The notes under the pieces are model-generated. The model was given only the letters and a program-made list of their open reading frames with translations. It did not search any database and was not told where the DNA came from. Below are positions 1 to 11,094 of a stretch of DNA of 64,000 nucleotides, in pieces. Numbering within the stretch: the first letter of the stretch is position 1; every line of letters starts with the position of its first letter. The translations under genes were made by a program, and so were the position numbers. Location: assembly GCA_901472505.1 (NCBI GenBank), contig LR590468.1, forward strand, positions 310,001 through 374,000, given 5' to 3'. The stretch comes from Proteus vulgaris. GTDB taxonomy: Bacteria > Pseudomonadota > Gammaproteobacteria > Enterobacterales > Enterobacteriaceae.

Positions 1-646
1 CATCATCTTCTTCGTATTCAGCTTCGTGTTGGCCTCGATTAGTAATAAAACCCACTGTACCAAGGATTACGGCACCAATCTTTTCAGTGATAGTTAACCA
101 CGACCAACCAGTAAATAGTGTAAAACCAATCGCCCAGACAGATAGTAGTGCAAGCGTTGCGCCTAATACATTAAACCAAGGTAATAAGGCCTTACTGAAT
201 AAACTACCAATAACACCGCCCGAGCTGAAATTATAGATATCATCAAAATTAAGATCAGCTAATGCACAAGAGGTAAAAACCAGAGCCAAGGCGCCAATCG
301 TGCGAAGTGCGAGGGAAAAAAAGTCAGTATATTCACGATTTTTTTGGTAGCGTAGCGAATTCCAGCAACCAAAAACAACCACAACAGGAATTGCATAGGC
401 AAGCAAGCCAAATGCTGAAAATAGGATATCAGCTAACCATGCTCCGATGCTGCCACCTAAATTTTGAATAGGATCATTCCATGTGGTTTGTGACCAGCTA
501 GGATCAGAAGGATGAAAGCTAAGTAAAGAAACCATCAAAAAGACAGCACCAATCCCGATTAAAATGAGAATAGCTTCCCAAACACGACGACGGTTACTTA
601 TCTTTGTTAAACGAACATTTTTGTCTTCTGTATATTCCTGGCTCAA
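1..646 (-). CDS. ftsK: DNA translocase FtsK, N-terminal part (runs off the window)
   Basis: FtsK is the septal DNA pump that anchors at the division site and drives chromosome dimer resolution. Only the first 215 codons are inside the window. The protein begins LSQEYTEDKNVRLTK, close to E. coli FtsK, and continues into the hydrophobic N-terminal domain (family: four membrane segments) with the conserved stretch SFHPSDPSWSQT. The start appears to be TTG at 644-646: it matches the E. coli N-terminus, has a GGAGAG Shine-Dalgarno just upstream, and no in-frame ATG fits. The gene lies downstream of lrp on the same strand, as in E. coli. The motor and gamma domains are outside the window. Confidence 0.93.
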   Translation of the reverse strand, partial: MSQEYTEDKNVRLTKISNRRRVWEAILILIGIGAVFLMVSLLSFHPSDPSWSQTTWNDPIQNLGGSIGAWLADILFSAFGLLAYAIPVVVVFGCWNSLRYQKNREYTDFFSLALRTIGALALVFTSCALADLNFDDIYNFSSGGVIGSLFSKALLPWFNVLGATLALLSVWAIGFTLFTGWSWLTITEKIGAVILGTVGFITNRGQHEAEYEEDD

Positions 647-690
647 AGAGGGCTCTCCAGGTTTAATTTAGGGTTAAATTAAAACGGAAC

Positions 691-712
691 AACGCTGAGT
701 TATCCCAGCGTT
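691..712 (-). terminator. Hairpin between lrp and ftsK
   Basis: Inverted repeat AACGCTG / CAGCGTT (691-697 and 706-712) downstream of lrp on the minus strand. The tail on that strand is only moderately T-rich, so it may be a weak terminator or a 3' end stabiliser between lrp and ftsK. Confidence 0.4.
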
Positions 713-779
713 GAAACTGTATGCATAAACAGGAGTGTACCTAATTTTTTCCTGTTTTGCACCAACCTATTAAGTTGGC

Positions 780-1274
780 TTAGCGAGTTTTGATTACAAG
801 GCGGTTACTTTGTTTAACTTCTTCCATAACCACGTAAGTACGTGTGTCATTAACACCAGGAAGACGTAACAGGGTTTCACCCAGTAATTTACGGTAAGCG
901 GACATATCAGGTACACGAGTTTTCAACAGATAGTCAAAATCACCAGAAACTAAATGACATTCTTGGATTTCTTCAAGCTTTTGAACAGCCATATTAAATT
1001 GTTCAAAAACATCTGGTGCGCCACGATTTAGTGTGATTTCCACAAATACCAGTAATGATGCATCGAGGTAATGAGGGTTTAACAGCGCAGTATAACCAGA
1101 AATAAATCCTTGGCGCTCTAAACGACGTACGCGCTCTAAACAAGGCGTTGGTGATAAACCAACACGTTTAGATAACTCAACGTTTGAAATACGACCATCT
1201 TTTTGAAGCTCATTTAGAATATTCCGGTCTATTCTATCAAGATCTTTACCCGGACGTTTTTTATTATCAATCAT
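780..1274 (-). CDS. lrp: Leucine-responsive regulatory protein Lrp
   Basis: Global transcription regulator of amino-acid metabolism and surface structures; it binds DNA as an octamer/hexadecamer and senses leucine. The 164 residues are nearly identical to E. coli Lrp, with the N-terminal helix-turn-helix around residues 30-55 (NVELSKRVGLSPTPCLERV) and the C-terminal RAM/effector domain (HLVSGDFDYLLKTRVPD, residues about 106-122). It is transcribed divergently from trxB across a gap of about 540 bp, and ftsK follows on the same strand. Lrp autoregulates in E. coli; the long AT-rich upstream region is compatible with that, but no specific site is claimed. Confidence 0.98.
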   Translation of the reverse strand: MIDNKKRPGKDLDRIDRNILNELQKDGRISNVELSKRVGLSPTPCLERVRRLERQGFISGYTALLNPHYLDASLLVFVEITLNRGAPDVFEQFNMAVQKLEEIQECHLVSGDFDYLLKTRVPDMSAYRKLLGETLLRLPGVNDTRTYVVMEEVKQSNRLVIKTR

Positions 1275-2777
<1,503 letters not shown>

Positions 2778-2796
2778 AATCATCACTTCCTTTCAA

Positions 2797-2820
2797 GGCG
2801 CTATTTCAGTAGCGCCTTTT
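2797..2820 (+). terminator. trxB rho-independent terminator
   Basis: Stem GGCGCTA / TAGCGCC (2797-2803 and 2810-2816) with a six-base loop, followed by TTTT, 20 bp after the trxB stop. Confidence 0.8.
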
Positions 2821-2917
2821 ACCATGTAACATACTAGCCTGGTTGCCAAAGCGTATAATTACTTACCTTGGCCTTTCTGATACTTTGTATCTCACCTGCA
2901 GATTTGAATCTTTTCTT

Positions 2918-4687
2918 ATGGATAAAACTAAACAAAATGAAATGGTTCGATGGCTGAAACAGCAGAGTGCTCCAGCCCGTCGATGGCTACGGCTATCAAT
3001 GATTTTAGGTGTCGTAAGCGGTTTATTAATTATTGCTCAAGCATGGTTATTAGCGGTTTTACTTCAAGCATTTATCATGGATAGTATTAACCGTGATACG
3101 CATATACCTACTTTCCTCACTCTTATTGGCATTTTTATCTTACGTGCAGCAGTCATGGCAATACGAGAGCGTGTTGGTTATCGCTGTGGTATGGCTGTTA
3201 GGCAACAAATTCGTAAAATTGTCCTTGATAGACTTGAAGAATTAGGCCCTGTTTGGGTTAAAGGCAAACCCGCTGGAAGCTGGGCAACTATTATTCTAGA
3301 ACAAATTGAAGATATGCAAGATTACTATGCACGTTATCTTCCACAAATGTATCTTTCCGCTATTGTTCCTATTCTTATTCTTATCACCCTATTTCCTGTT
3401 AACTGGGTTGCGGGTTTAATTTTATTCTTTACTGCCCCTCTAATTCCCTTGTTTATGGCATTAGTCGGATTAGGTGCTGCTGATGCAAACCGCAGAAACT
3501 TTCTCGCTTTAGGTCGTTTAAGTGGTAACTTCCTCGATAGATTAAGAGGGCTTGATACATTACGGTTATTTAACCGCGGTAATGCTGAAGTCAAACAAAT
3601 TACAGAAGCCACAGAAGATTTCCGTAAACGCACGATGGAAGTGCTTAGAATGGCGTTCCTTTCTTCTGGCGTATTGGAATTCTTTACCGCTGTTTCTATT
3701 GCCGTTGTTGCTGTTTATTTCGGTTTTTCTTACTTAGGTGAACTTAACTTTGGTAGCTATGGTCTAGGTGTTACCCTCTTTTCGGGGTTCTTAGCGCTGA
3801 TCCTTGCTCCTGAATTTTTTCAACCTTTACGAGATTTAGGCACTTATTATCACGCAAAAGCGCAAGCAGTGGGCGCAGCAGAATCTCTCGTTGAGTTTTT
3901 AGAAACTGATGGCGAAAAACCACAATTAGCAGGTAATGCGCGTGTCAATACAAACGAAGGTATTGAAATAACAGCACATGAACTAGAGATTTTATCGCAT
4001 CAAGGGGTAAAATTAGCGGGTCCATTAAGTTTTACGATTAGTCCTCAGCAACGTATTGCGATTGTAGGCCAAAGTGGTGCAGGAAAAAGCTCATTATTGA
4101 ATGTACTTTTAGGCTTTTTACCCTATCGGGGTTCATTAAAAGTTAATGGCATTGAATTAACTCAGCTTTCACCTGAAGCATGGCGTCAATGTTTAAGTTG
4201 GGTGGGACAAAATCCCAATTTACCTGAACAAACTTTACTTGATAATGTGCGTTTGAGTGCTCCCGAGGCCAGTTCAGAACAAATAAATCTGGCTATTGAA
4301 AAAGCCTATGTCAGCGATTTTATTAACGATTTACCTGATGGGTTAAATACAGTAATTGGCGATGGTGCTGCACGTCTTTCTGTTGGTCAAGCACAACGCA
4401 TTGCTGTAGCACGTGCATTATTATCCCCTTGCCAATTTTTGTTATTGGATGAACCTGCAGCAAGCCTTGATTCTCATAGCGAACAACGTGTGATGCACGC
4501 TCTTAATAATGCGTCATTAAATCAAACTACGTTACTTGTTACCCATTTATTGGAAGAAACATTAGGTTACGATCAAATTTGGGTAATGGAAAAAGGTCAA
4601 ATTATTGAAACGGGCACTTATGCATCATTAAGCCAACAGCAAGGTGCTTTTGCCCGTCTTCTTGCTCATCGTAAAGAGGAACTTTAA
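2918..4687 (+). CDS. cydD: Cysteine/glutathione ABC exporter subunit CydD
   Basis: Half of the CydDC heterodimeric ABC exporter, which moves cysteine and glutathione to the periplasm and is needed for cytochrome bd assembly. An N-terminal membrane domain (about residues 20-320) is followed by an ATPase domain with Walker A GQSGAGKSS, signature LSVGQAQR and Walker B LLLDEP. I place the start at ATG 2918 (MDKTKQNEMVRWLKQQS), which aligns with the E. coli N-terminus and gives 589 aa against 588. An in-frame TTG at 2843 would add 25 unconserved residues. No strong Shine-Dalgarno precedes 2918. cydC follows after two bases, so the two are co-transcribed. Confidence 0.97.
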   Translation: MDKTKQNEMVRWLKQQSAPARRWLRLSMILGVVSGLLIIAQAWLLAVLLQAFIMDSINRDTHIPTFLTLIGIFILRAAVMAIRERVGYRCGMAVRQQIRKIVLDRLEELGPVWVKGKPAGSWATIILEQIEDMQDYYARYLPQMYLSAIVPILILITLFPVNWVAGLILFFTAPLIPLFMALVGLGAADANRRNFLALGRLSGNFLDRLRGLDTLRLFNRGNAEVKQITEATEDFRKRTMEVLRMAFLSSGVLEFFTAVSIAVVAVYFGFSYLGELNFGSYGLGVTLFSGFLALILAPEFFQPLRDLGTYYHAKAQAVGAAESLVEFLETDGEKPQLAGNARVNTNEGIEITAHELEILSHQGVKLAGPLSFTISPQQRIAIVGQSGAGKSSLLNVLLGFLPYRGSLKVNGIELTQLSPEAWRQCLSWVGQNPNLPEQTLLDNVRLSAPEASSEQINLAIEKAYVSDFINDLPDGLNTVIGDGAARLSVGQAQRIAVARALLSPCQFLLLDEPAASLDSHSEQRVMHALNNASLNQTTLLVTHLLEETLGYDQIWVMEKGQIIETGTYASLSQQQGAFARLLAHRKEEL

Positions 4688-4689
4688 TC

Positions 4690-6441
4690 ATGAGAGTATT
4701 GCTTCCTTTTCTCGCACTCTATCGTCGCCATTGGTTTATGTTATTGCTAGGGATTATTCTCGCTATCTTAACCTTACTTGCGAGTATCGGCCTTTTAACA
4801 TTATCAGGCTGGTTTTTAGCAGGCACGTCTTTAGCCGGTTTTGCGGGGATCTATAGTTTTAACTATATGCTACCTGCGGCAGGTGTTCGTGGTGCCGCAA
4901 TATTTCGTACAGCAGGCCGTTATTTTGAAAGACTTGTTAGTCATGATGCAACATTTCGGGTGTTATCGCACTTACGTGTGTTTACCTTCAAAAAGATCTT
5001 ACCTCTTTCACCAGGTGGGATTGCGCGTTTTCGTCAAGGTGAGTTACTTAACCGCTTAGTGGCTGATGTTGAAACATTAGATCACCTTTATATTCGTGTT
5101 ATCTCACCAATTATTGCCGCTTTTGTCGTCATTATGATGATTATGTTTGGTCTTGGTTTAATTGATGCCCACTTAGCCAACACATTAGGTGGCATTATGC
5201 TCACCTTGCTGATTATTTTACCTTTTGTGTTCTATTATGCAGGTAAACCTATTGGCCGTGATCTGACCGACTTACGTGGACAATATCGCACAGTATTAAC
5301 CAGTATGTTACAAGGACAAGCTGAGCTAACTGTTTTTGGCGCATTGCCTCGCTTTAGACAGAACTTAGCGCAACTTGAAGCTAAGTGGTTACGCAGACAA
5401 GCACAACAAGCAAACTTAACCGGTTTATCGCAATCCCTCATGATCCTCGCATCAGGGCTGACCGCAACCTTAATTCTATGGCTGGCAGCGGGTGGCATAG
5501 ACCATAATTTTATGCCTGAAGCCTTAATAGCTTTATTCACTTTCTGTGCACTCGCTGCTTTCGAGTCGTTAGCACCTGTTACTGTTGCGTTTCAGCATTT
5601 AGGGCAAGTAATGGCATCAGCAACTCGTATTTCTCATTTAATTGAGCAAAAACCCGATGTCTCTTTCCCTGAAAAAGGAGGAGAAAGAAAAAATAGTGCT
5701 TCACTCACCCTGCATAATATTTGCTTTACTTACCCAACTCAGCCGATGCAAGTAATTAATCATGTTGATTTGACTATTGAAGCAGGGCAACACATCGCAT
5801 TATTAGGAAAAACAGGTTGTGGTAAATCAACGCTATTACAGTTAATCAATCGTGCGTTTGATCCGACTCATGGCACTATCCGCTTAAATAATTCACCTAT
5901 TGCTGATTATGATGAAACAACTCTACGTTCAATGATGTCTGTTGTTCCTCAACGTGTTCATGTCTTTAGCCACACATTAAGAGAAAACTTAATTATGGCA
6001 AAAGAAGAGGCAACGGATGAAGAACTCAGTCATGCGCTTCAGCAAGTTGGCCTTGGACACCTGCTGGACAATGATGAAGGTTTAAATGCATGGATGGGCG
6101 ATGGTGGTAGACAGCTCTCAGGTGGTGAACAACGACGTTTAGGTCTTGCAAGAGCTCTACTCCATAATGCACCTCTTGTATTACTGGATGAGCCAACAGA
6201 AGGCCTTGACGCCGATACAGAACAACAGATCCTTACTCTCTTACATCAACATTGTCAGGGTAAAGCGGTATTAATGATCACTCACCGACTTCACGGTTTA
6301 GATAAAATGGATAAAATCTGCGTTATGGATGGCGGGAAAATCGTTGAAACAGGCACTCATGCTTCGTTATTACAGCAACAAGGGCATTATGCTAAATTTC
6401 ACCAAAGACAAGCACTATTAACTCCGACTCACGAGGCATAA
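4690..6441 (+). CDS. cydC: Cysteine/glutathione ABC exporter subunit CydC
   Basis: Second half-transporter of CydDC (583 aa; E. coli 573). It has an N-terminal membrane domain and a C-terminal ATPase domain with Walker [10 protein letters not shown], signature QLSGGEQRR and Walker B LVLLDEP. The start lies two bases after the cydD stop, and aat begins one base after its stop, indicating a cydD-cydC-aat transcript as in E. coli. The exporter keeps the periplasm reduced and supports respiratory cytochrome maturation. Confidence 0.97.
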   Translation: MRVLLPFLALYRRHWFMLLLGIILAILTLLASIGLLTLSGWFLAGTSLAGFAGIYSFNYMLPAAGVRGAAIFRTAGRYFERLVSHDATFRVLSHLRVFTFKKILPLSPGGIARFRQGELLNRLVADVETLDHLYIRVISPIIAAFVVIMMIMFGLGLIDAHLANTLGGIMLTLLIILPFVFYYAGKPIGRDLTDLRGQYRTVLTSMLQGQAELTVFGALPRFRQNLAQLEAKWLRRQAQQANLTGLSQSLMILASGLTATLILWLAAGGIDHNFMPEALIALFTFCALAAFESLAPVTVAFQHLGQVMASATRISHLIEQKPDVSFPEKGGERKNSASLTLHNICFTYPTQPMQVINHVDLTIEAGQHIALLGKTGCGKSTLLQLINRAFDPTHGTIRLNNSPIADYDETTLRSMMSVVPQRVHVFSHTLRENLIMAKEEATDEELSHALQQVGLGHLLDNDEGLNAWMGDGGRQLSGGEQRRLGLARALLHNAPLVLLDEPTEGLDADTEQQILTLLHQHCQGKAVLMITHRLHGLDKMDKICVMDGGKIVETGTHASLLQQQGHYAKFHQRQALLTPTHEA

Positions 6442-6442
6442 T

Positions 6443-7135
6443 ATGCCATTGTTTCAATTAGACGATAGTGATTTGGATTTTCCAGAGCCTCATTTAGCAT
6501 TAAAAGAGCCTAATGGATTATTAGCGATAGGGGGAGAAATCTCCCCTGCTCGATTACGTGTTGCATATCAATCAGGGATCTTCCCTTGGTACTTCCCCTA
6601 CGAAGAGCCATTATGGTGGTCACCTGATCCAAGAGCTGTGTTGCCTGCTGGTGATTTACATATTGGACGTAGTTTGCGTAAATTTATTCGTCATCAGCCA
6701 TATAAAATAACGTTAAATCATGCTTTTGCTTCTGTGATAGAAGCCTGCTCTATACGTGATGAAGGTACATGGATAGGCCCTGATATTAAAGAAGGTTATG
6801 AAGCACTTTATCGACAAGGTGAAGCGCACTCTGTTGAAGTTTGGGATGGCGATGAATTAGTTGGCGGATTGTATGGAGTCAATGTTGGTGCAGTTTTTTG
6901 TGGCGAATCGATGTTTAGTCGCAGAGATAACGCATCTAAATGTGCCTTTATTGCTTTTTATAACCATTTTCTTCGTTATGGGGGTCAACTATTTGATTGT
7001 CAGGTGCTAAACTCTCATACTGCCTCGTTAGGTGCCAGTGAGATCTCTCGTGACCATTATTTAGTTGCATTATCTCGTTGGAAAAAAGTGATTATTGATA
7101 AAAAGTGTTGGTATCAGCAATCGTTGGAATTATAA
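6443..7135 (+). CDS. aat: Leucyl/phenylalanyl-tRNA--protein transferase
   Basis: Aat adds Leu or Phe from aminoacyl-tRNA to proteins with N-terminal Arg or Lys, creating N-degrons. The 230 aa (E. coli 234) carry the family's N-terminal [19 protein letters not shown] region, the [20 protein letters not shown] block and [15 protein letters not shown] near the C-terminus. It sits directly behind cydC. The ClpS adaptor and ClpA unfoldase that use its products are encoded about 1-3 kb away. Confidence 0.97.
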   Translation: MPLFQLDDSDLDFPEPHLALKEPNGLLAIGGEISPARLRVAYQSGIFPWYFPYEEPLWWSPDPRAVLPAGDLHIGRSLRKFIRHQPYKITLNHAFASVIEACSIRDEGTWIGPDIKEGYEALYRQGEAHSVEVWDGDELVGGLYGVNVGAVFCGESMFSRRDNASKCAFIAFYNHFLRYGGQLFDCQVLNSHTASLGASEISRDHYLVALSRWKKVIIDKKCWYQQSLEL

Positions 7136-7476
7136 TCACTGCTTGTTTTTGTAAAGCCCTTCTTATTTAAAACAGAATCAAGAATACCATTCTGTTATTT
7201 ATTCAATAAAAGGTTTATACAAAAATTTTATCTTACACACCCATTACGTGGTTAGGGTGCTGTTATTTTATTGCTATAAATACCACAAAATAAAGAATTA
7301 CGACTTCTGTTATTACTTTTGCTTGAGCTTAGTAAAACGCAAGTCACGGTAAGGATGTTAAGCACAATAGCAAGGTGAACACCATTGCTATCGGATAACA
7401 TTCCTTTACATAGGACAATATTTTCGGCATTATCTTGCCGTTTAAAAAATATGGTTATTAAAACTTAGAGGATTAG
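7136..7476. other. aat-infA intergenic region
   Basis: About 340 bp between aat and infA on the same strand. It is AT-rich and has to carry the infA promoter(s). I see no tRNA, ORF or clear aat terminator. In E. coli the serW tRNA gene lies on the other side of infA; it is absent here as well. Confidence 0.45.
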
Positions 7477-7695
<219 letters not shown>

Positions 7696-7735
7696 TCCCA
7701 ATCTGTTCTCTCCCGTTATTGTCATATAACGGATG

Positions 7736-7782
7736 AAAAAAAACACCACAGGCAAAGCATTATTGATGCTCACCTGTGGTGT
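7736..7782 (-). terminator. clpA terminator (minus strand)
   Basis: Stem of ten pairs, ACACCACAGG (7743-7752) with CCTGTGGTGT (7773-7782). Read on the minus strand it is followed by a run of T's (A-run at 7736-7743), so it ends clpA transcripts. It lies between the convergent infA and clpA. Confidence 0.85.
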
Positions 7783-7816
7783 ATGCGTTTATAACTTAGT
7801 AAATTAACCGCTATCC

Positions 7817-10108
7817 TTAGATAACGGTATCTTCGTTCTTAGCCCGTTTTTCTTGGCTGATAAACTCGTAGTTTAACTTACCTGCTAAATTATCGAATGT
7901 GACAGAAACTGAACCACCATTAACAAGAGAGCCAAATAAAATCTCGTTAGCTAATGGTTTTTTTAAGTTTTCTTGAATAACGCGTGCCATTGGTCTTGCG
8001 CCCATCGCTTTGTCGTAACCTTTATCGCACAACCATTGGCGTGCTTCTTGGCTAACTTCTAGCGAAACCCCTTTATCATCTAACTGTACTTGTAGTTCGA
8101 CAATAAACTTATCTACAACCATAGAGATAATTTCAGGTGATAATGCATTAAACCAAATAATGCTATCTAAACGATTACGAAATTCAGGAGAAAACGCTTT
8201 TTTAATTTCGACCATCGCATCAGTGCTGTTATCTTGCTCCGTAAATCCGATCGATTTACGTTGCGTTTCACGCACCCCCGCATTGGTGGTCATCACTAAA
8301 ATAACATTACGAAAATCCGCTTTGCGGCCATTGTTATCTGTTAATGTACCGTTATCCATCACCTGTAACAGAATATTGAACACATCGGGATGTGCTTTTT
8401 CAATTTCATCAAGTAATACAACAGAATAAGGATTTTTAATTACTGCGTCGGTTAATAATCCGCCTTGATCAAAACCAACATAACCTGGAGGCGCACCAAT
8501 TAAGCGACTAACAGTATGTCGCTCCATATATTCCGACATATCAAAGCGAAGTAATTTAACATTCAATGCTTTCGCTAATTGTACAGTAACTTCTGTTTTA
8601 CCTACCCCAGTAGGGCCAGCAAATAAGAACGAACCGACCGGTTTATTATCTTGGCCTAACCCTGCTCGACTCATTTTAATGGCTTCAGACAATGCATGAA
8701 TTGCCTGATCTTGACCAAATACCAACATTTTTAATTGGTTATCAAGATTTTTCAGTATTGATTTATCACTACTAGAAACCGTTTTTTCAGGAATACGTGC
8801 AATTTTAGCAACGACTGATTCAATATCAGAGACATTGATCGTTTTTTTGCGTTTACTTGGTGCTATTAAACGTGTTTTTGCACCAGCTTCATCAATAACA
8901 TCAATAGCTTTATCAGGTAGATGTCTATCCGTAATGTATTTAACTGATAAATCCACCGCAGCCTGAATCGCTTTATTGGTATAACGTACCTCGTGATGCG
9001 CTTCATATTTTTGACGCAATCCTTTGATGATGAGCACGGTTTCATCAGGAGAAGGTTCTGTTATATCAATTTTTTGGAAACGACGTGTAAGTGCTCTATC
9101 TTTTTCAAAAATATTACTAAATTCTTGATAAGTCGTAGAGCCTATAACTCGAATTCGCCCACCTGATAACAAAGGTTTGATTAAGTTTGCCGCGTCTACC
9201 TGTCCACCTGAAGCCGCACCCGCACCAATAATCGTGTGGATCTCATCAATAAATAAGATGCTTTTTTCATCTTTTTCAAGTGTTTTCAGTAACGCTTTAA
9301 ACCGTTTTTCAAAATCTCCACGGTATTTTGTACCCGCTAATAACGAACCAATATCCAGTGAGTAAATGGTGTAGCCTTTCATAACGTCAGGAACATCATC
9401 TTGCTCAATACGCCATGCAAGCCCTTCGGCAATTGCCGTTTTACCAACGCCTGATTCACCCACTAACAGTGGATTGTTTTTACGGCGACGGCATAATACT
9501 TGAATGGTTCTTTCTAATTCAGCTTGACGCCCAATTAGAGGATCTATTTTACCTTGGCGCGCTAACTGATTAAGGTTAGTGGTAAAATTATCCATATGAT
9601 CGTCACCTTGAGGCATCTCTTGCTGAGATTGTGCATTCATCTCATTCATGTCAGAAAGATCTTCGTTTTGTTGAGCTTCCTTTGAAATACCATGAGAAAT
9701 AAAATTGACAACATCAAGACGACTAACATCATGTTTACGTAATAAGTAAGCAGCGTGAGATTCTTGTTCACTAAAAATAGCCACCAGCACATTAGCACCA
9801 GAGACTTCATTTTTGCCTGACGATTGAACATGGAAAACAGCACGTTGTAATACTCGCTGAAAACTCAGCGTTGGCTGTGTTTCTCTATCAACATTTTCAG
9901 GTAAAATTGGGGTTGTTTTACGAATAAAGACTTCAAGCTCTTCTCGTAAAACGGCCAGATCGACTTTACAAGCTTCCAATGCTTCGCGTGCCGATTTATT
10001 ACTTAATAGCGCCAATAACAGGTGCTCTACAGTCATAAATTCGTGTCTGTTATCACGGGCTTTCGCGAATGCAACATTAAGACTCAGCTCTAATTCGTGA
10101 TTAAGCAT
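7817..10108 (-). CDS. clpA: ATP-dependent Clp protease ATPase subunit ClpA
   Basis: Hexameric AAA+ unfoldase that feeds proteins into ClpP. Order of domains: Clp N-repeat (about 1-145), first AAA+ module with Walker A GESGVGKT, second AAA+ module with Walker A GPTGVGKT, and the ClpP-docking loop IGF in [11 protein letters not shown] (IGL in E. coli). I start it at ATG 10108 ([11 protein letters not shown], as in E. coli, about 763 aa); a GTG six bases upstream is in frame. AAGGAGGAGG is a very strong SD. clpS lies immediately upstream on the same strand, giving the usual clpS-clpA unit. Confidence 0.98.
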   Translation of the reverse strand: MLNHELELSLNVAFAKARDNRHEFMTVEHLLLALLSNKSAREALEACKVDLAVLREELEVFIRKTTPILPENVDRETQPTLSFQRVLQRAVFHVQSSGKNEVSGANVLVAIFSEQESHAAYLLRKHDVSRLDVVNFISHGISKEAQQNEDLSDMNEMNAQSQQEMPQGDDHMDNFTTNLNQLARQGKIDPLIGRQAELERTIQVLCRRRKNNPLLVGESGVGKTAIAEGLAWRIEQDDVPDVMKGYTIYSLDIGSLLAGTKYRGDFEKRFKALLKTLEKDEKSILFIDEIHTIIGAGAASGGQVDAANLIKPLLSGGRIRVIGSTTYQEFSNIFEKDRALTRRFQKIDITEPSPDETVLIIKGLRQKYEAHHEVRYTNKAIQAAVDLSVKYITDRHLPDKAIDVIDEAGAKTRLIAPSKRKKTINVSDIESVVAKIARIPEKTVSSSDKSILKNLDNQLKMLVFGQDQAIHALSEAIKMSRAGLGQDNKPVGSFLFAGPTGVGKTEVTVQLAKALNVKLLRFDMSEYMERHTVSRLIGAPPGYVGFDQGGLLTDAVIKNPYSVVLLDEIEKAHPDVFNILLQVMDNGTLTDNNGRKADFRNVILVMTTNAGVRETQRKSIGFTEQDNSTDAMVEIKKAFSPEFRNRLDSIIWFNALSPEIISMVVDKFIVELQVQLDDKGVSLEVSQEARQWLCDKGYDKAMGARPMARVIQENLKKPLANEILFGSLVNGGSVSVTFDNLAGKLNYEFISQEKRAKNEDTVI

Positions 10109-10138
10109 AAGCACCTCCTCCTTAAAAGACTAACCGGA

Positions 10139-10453
10139 TCATGCTTGTTCAAGAGTACATAAAAGTGGGTATTCGTTTTCTCTCGCATACAGATTAACTT
10201 GTGCCACTTTCGTTTCAGCAATATCCGCACTATAAACCCCACAAACTCCTTTTCCTTTATGATGAACATCCAACATAATCTGTGTTGCTTTCTCTTCACT
10301 AAGAAAAAAATACATCGTAAGTACTTCTACAACAAAATCCATGGGGGTGTAATCATCATTATTCAAGATCACCTTATACATTGCTGGTGGCTCATTTACC
10401 TGATGAACATCATCCCTTAACGTGGTTTCTGTTAAAAAATCAAACTGACCCAT
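10139..10453 (-). CDS. clpS: ClpA adaptor protein ClpS
   Basis: Small adaptor (104 aa; E. coli 106) that binds N-degron residues and hands substrates to ClpA. The hydrophobic-pocket motif [15 protein letters not shown] (about residues 30-44) and the C-terminal [23 protein letters not shown] match the family; the variable N-terminal tail is the part that engages ClpA. The gene ends 30 bp before clpA and is divergent from cspD. Confidence 0.97.
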   Translation of the reverse strand: MGQFDFLTETTLRDDVHQVNEPPAMYKVILNNDDYTPMDFVVEVLTMYFFLSEEKATQIMLDVHHKGKGVCGVYSADIAETKVAQVNLYARENEYPLLCTLEQA

Positions 10454-10742
10454 TGTTTTGCATTACTCATTGTCTTGTTAAACATCACTTTCAATTATGA
10501 CATTTAGTTTACCATCTCACAGGAAAGTCTGCCTATCAACGCTTTTTTATTCCCTCTTTTTACATCCAAAAAAATAACAAAGCGTTAGCTACATCAAAAT
10601 TTTACCTTATCGAAACACTTTCTATACCTTCCACCTCTTGACGACTGAAACAATAAAATAGAGTATGTTTTATGAACAGCTCAGTAAATATACTGAAGGT
10701 GATGTTAAACAAATAAATACAAGTATATGAGAGAAGCTAAGT

Positions 10743-10952
10743 ATGGAGACAGGTACAGTAAAGTGGTTCAATAATGCTAAGGGCTTTGGTTTTATTACCC
10801 CAGCAAACGGTGGCGAAGATATTTTTGCCCACTATTCAACAATTAGAATGGAAGGCTACCGCACACTTAAAGCGGGGCAGAAAGTTAATTATAGCACGAT
10901 AAAAGGGCCTAAAGGTGACCATACTGACCTTATCATTCCTATCATTGAATAG
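10743..10952 (+). CDS. cspD: Cold-shock-like protein CspD
   Basis: Cold-shock-domain protein of 69 aa (E. coli 74) with RNP1 KGFGFITP and RNP2-like DIFAHYS. CspD of E. coli is stationary-phase induced and inhibits replication by binding single-stranded DNA. Identity as CspD rather than CspA/E rests on METGTVKWFNNAKGFGF, the YRTLKAGQ segment and its position divergent from clpSA, as in E. coli. The C-terminal tail is shorter than in E. coli. Confidence 0.95.
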   Translation: METGTVKWFNNAKGFGFITPANGGEDIFAHYSTIRMEGYRTLKAGQKVNYSTIKGPKGDHTDLIIPIIE

Positions 10953-11051
10953 AAGATATTCACAGTATAGGTAAACTTGATAATACCTTTTATCCTCATC
11001 CAATGAAGTCAGGTATTTTCAGTCAAACAAGATACCTCATTCATTCAAATA

Positions 11052-11082
11052 AAAGCCCTTTATACGGTTAAGGGCTTTTATT
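11052..11082. terminator. cspD/macB bidirectional terminator
   Basis: Stem AAAGCCCTT (11052-11060) with AAGGGCTTT (11070-11078), followed by TTATTTT on the plus strand and by A/T sequence on the minus strand. It lies between the convergent cspD and macB and can serve both. Confidence 0.8.
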
Positions 11083-11094
11083 TTATTGTTTGAA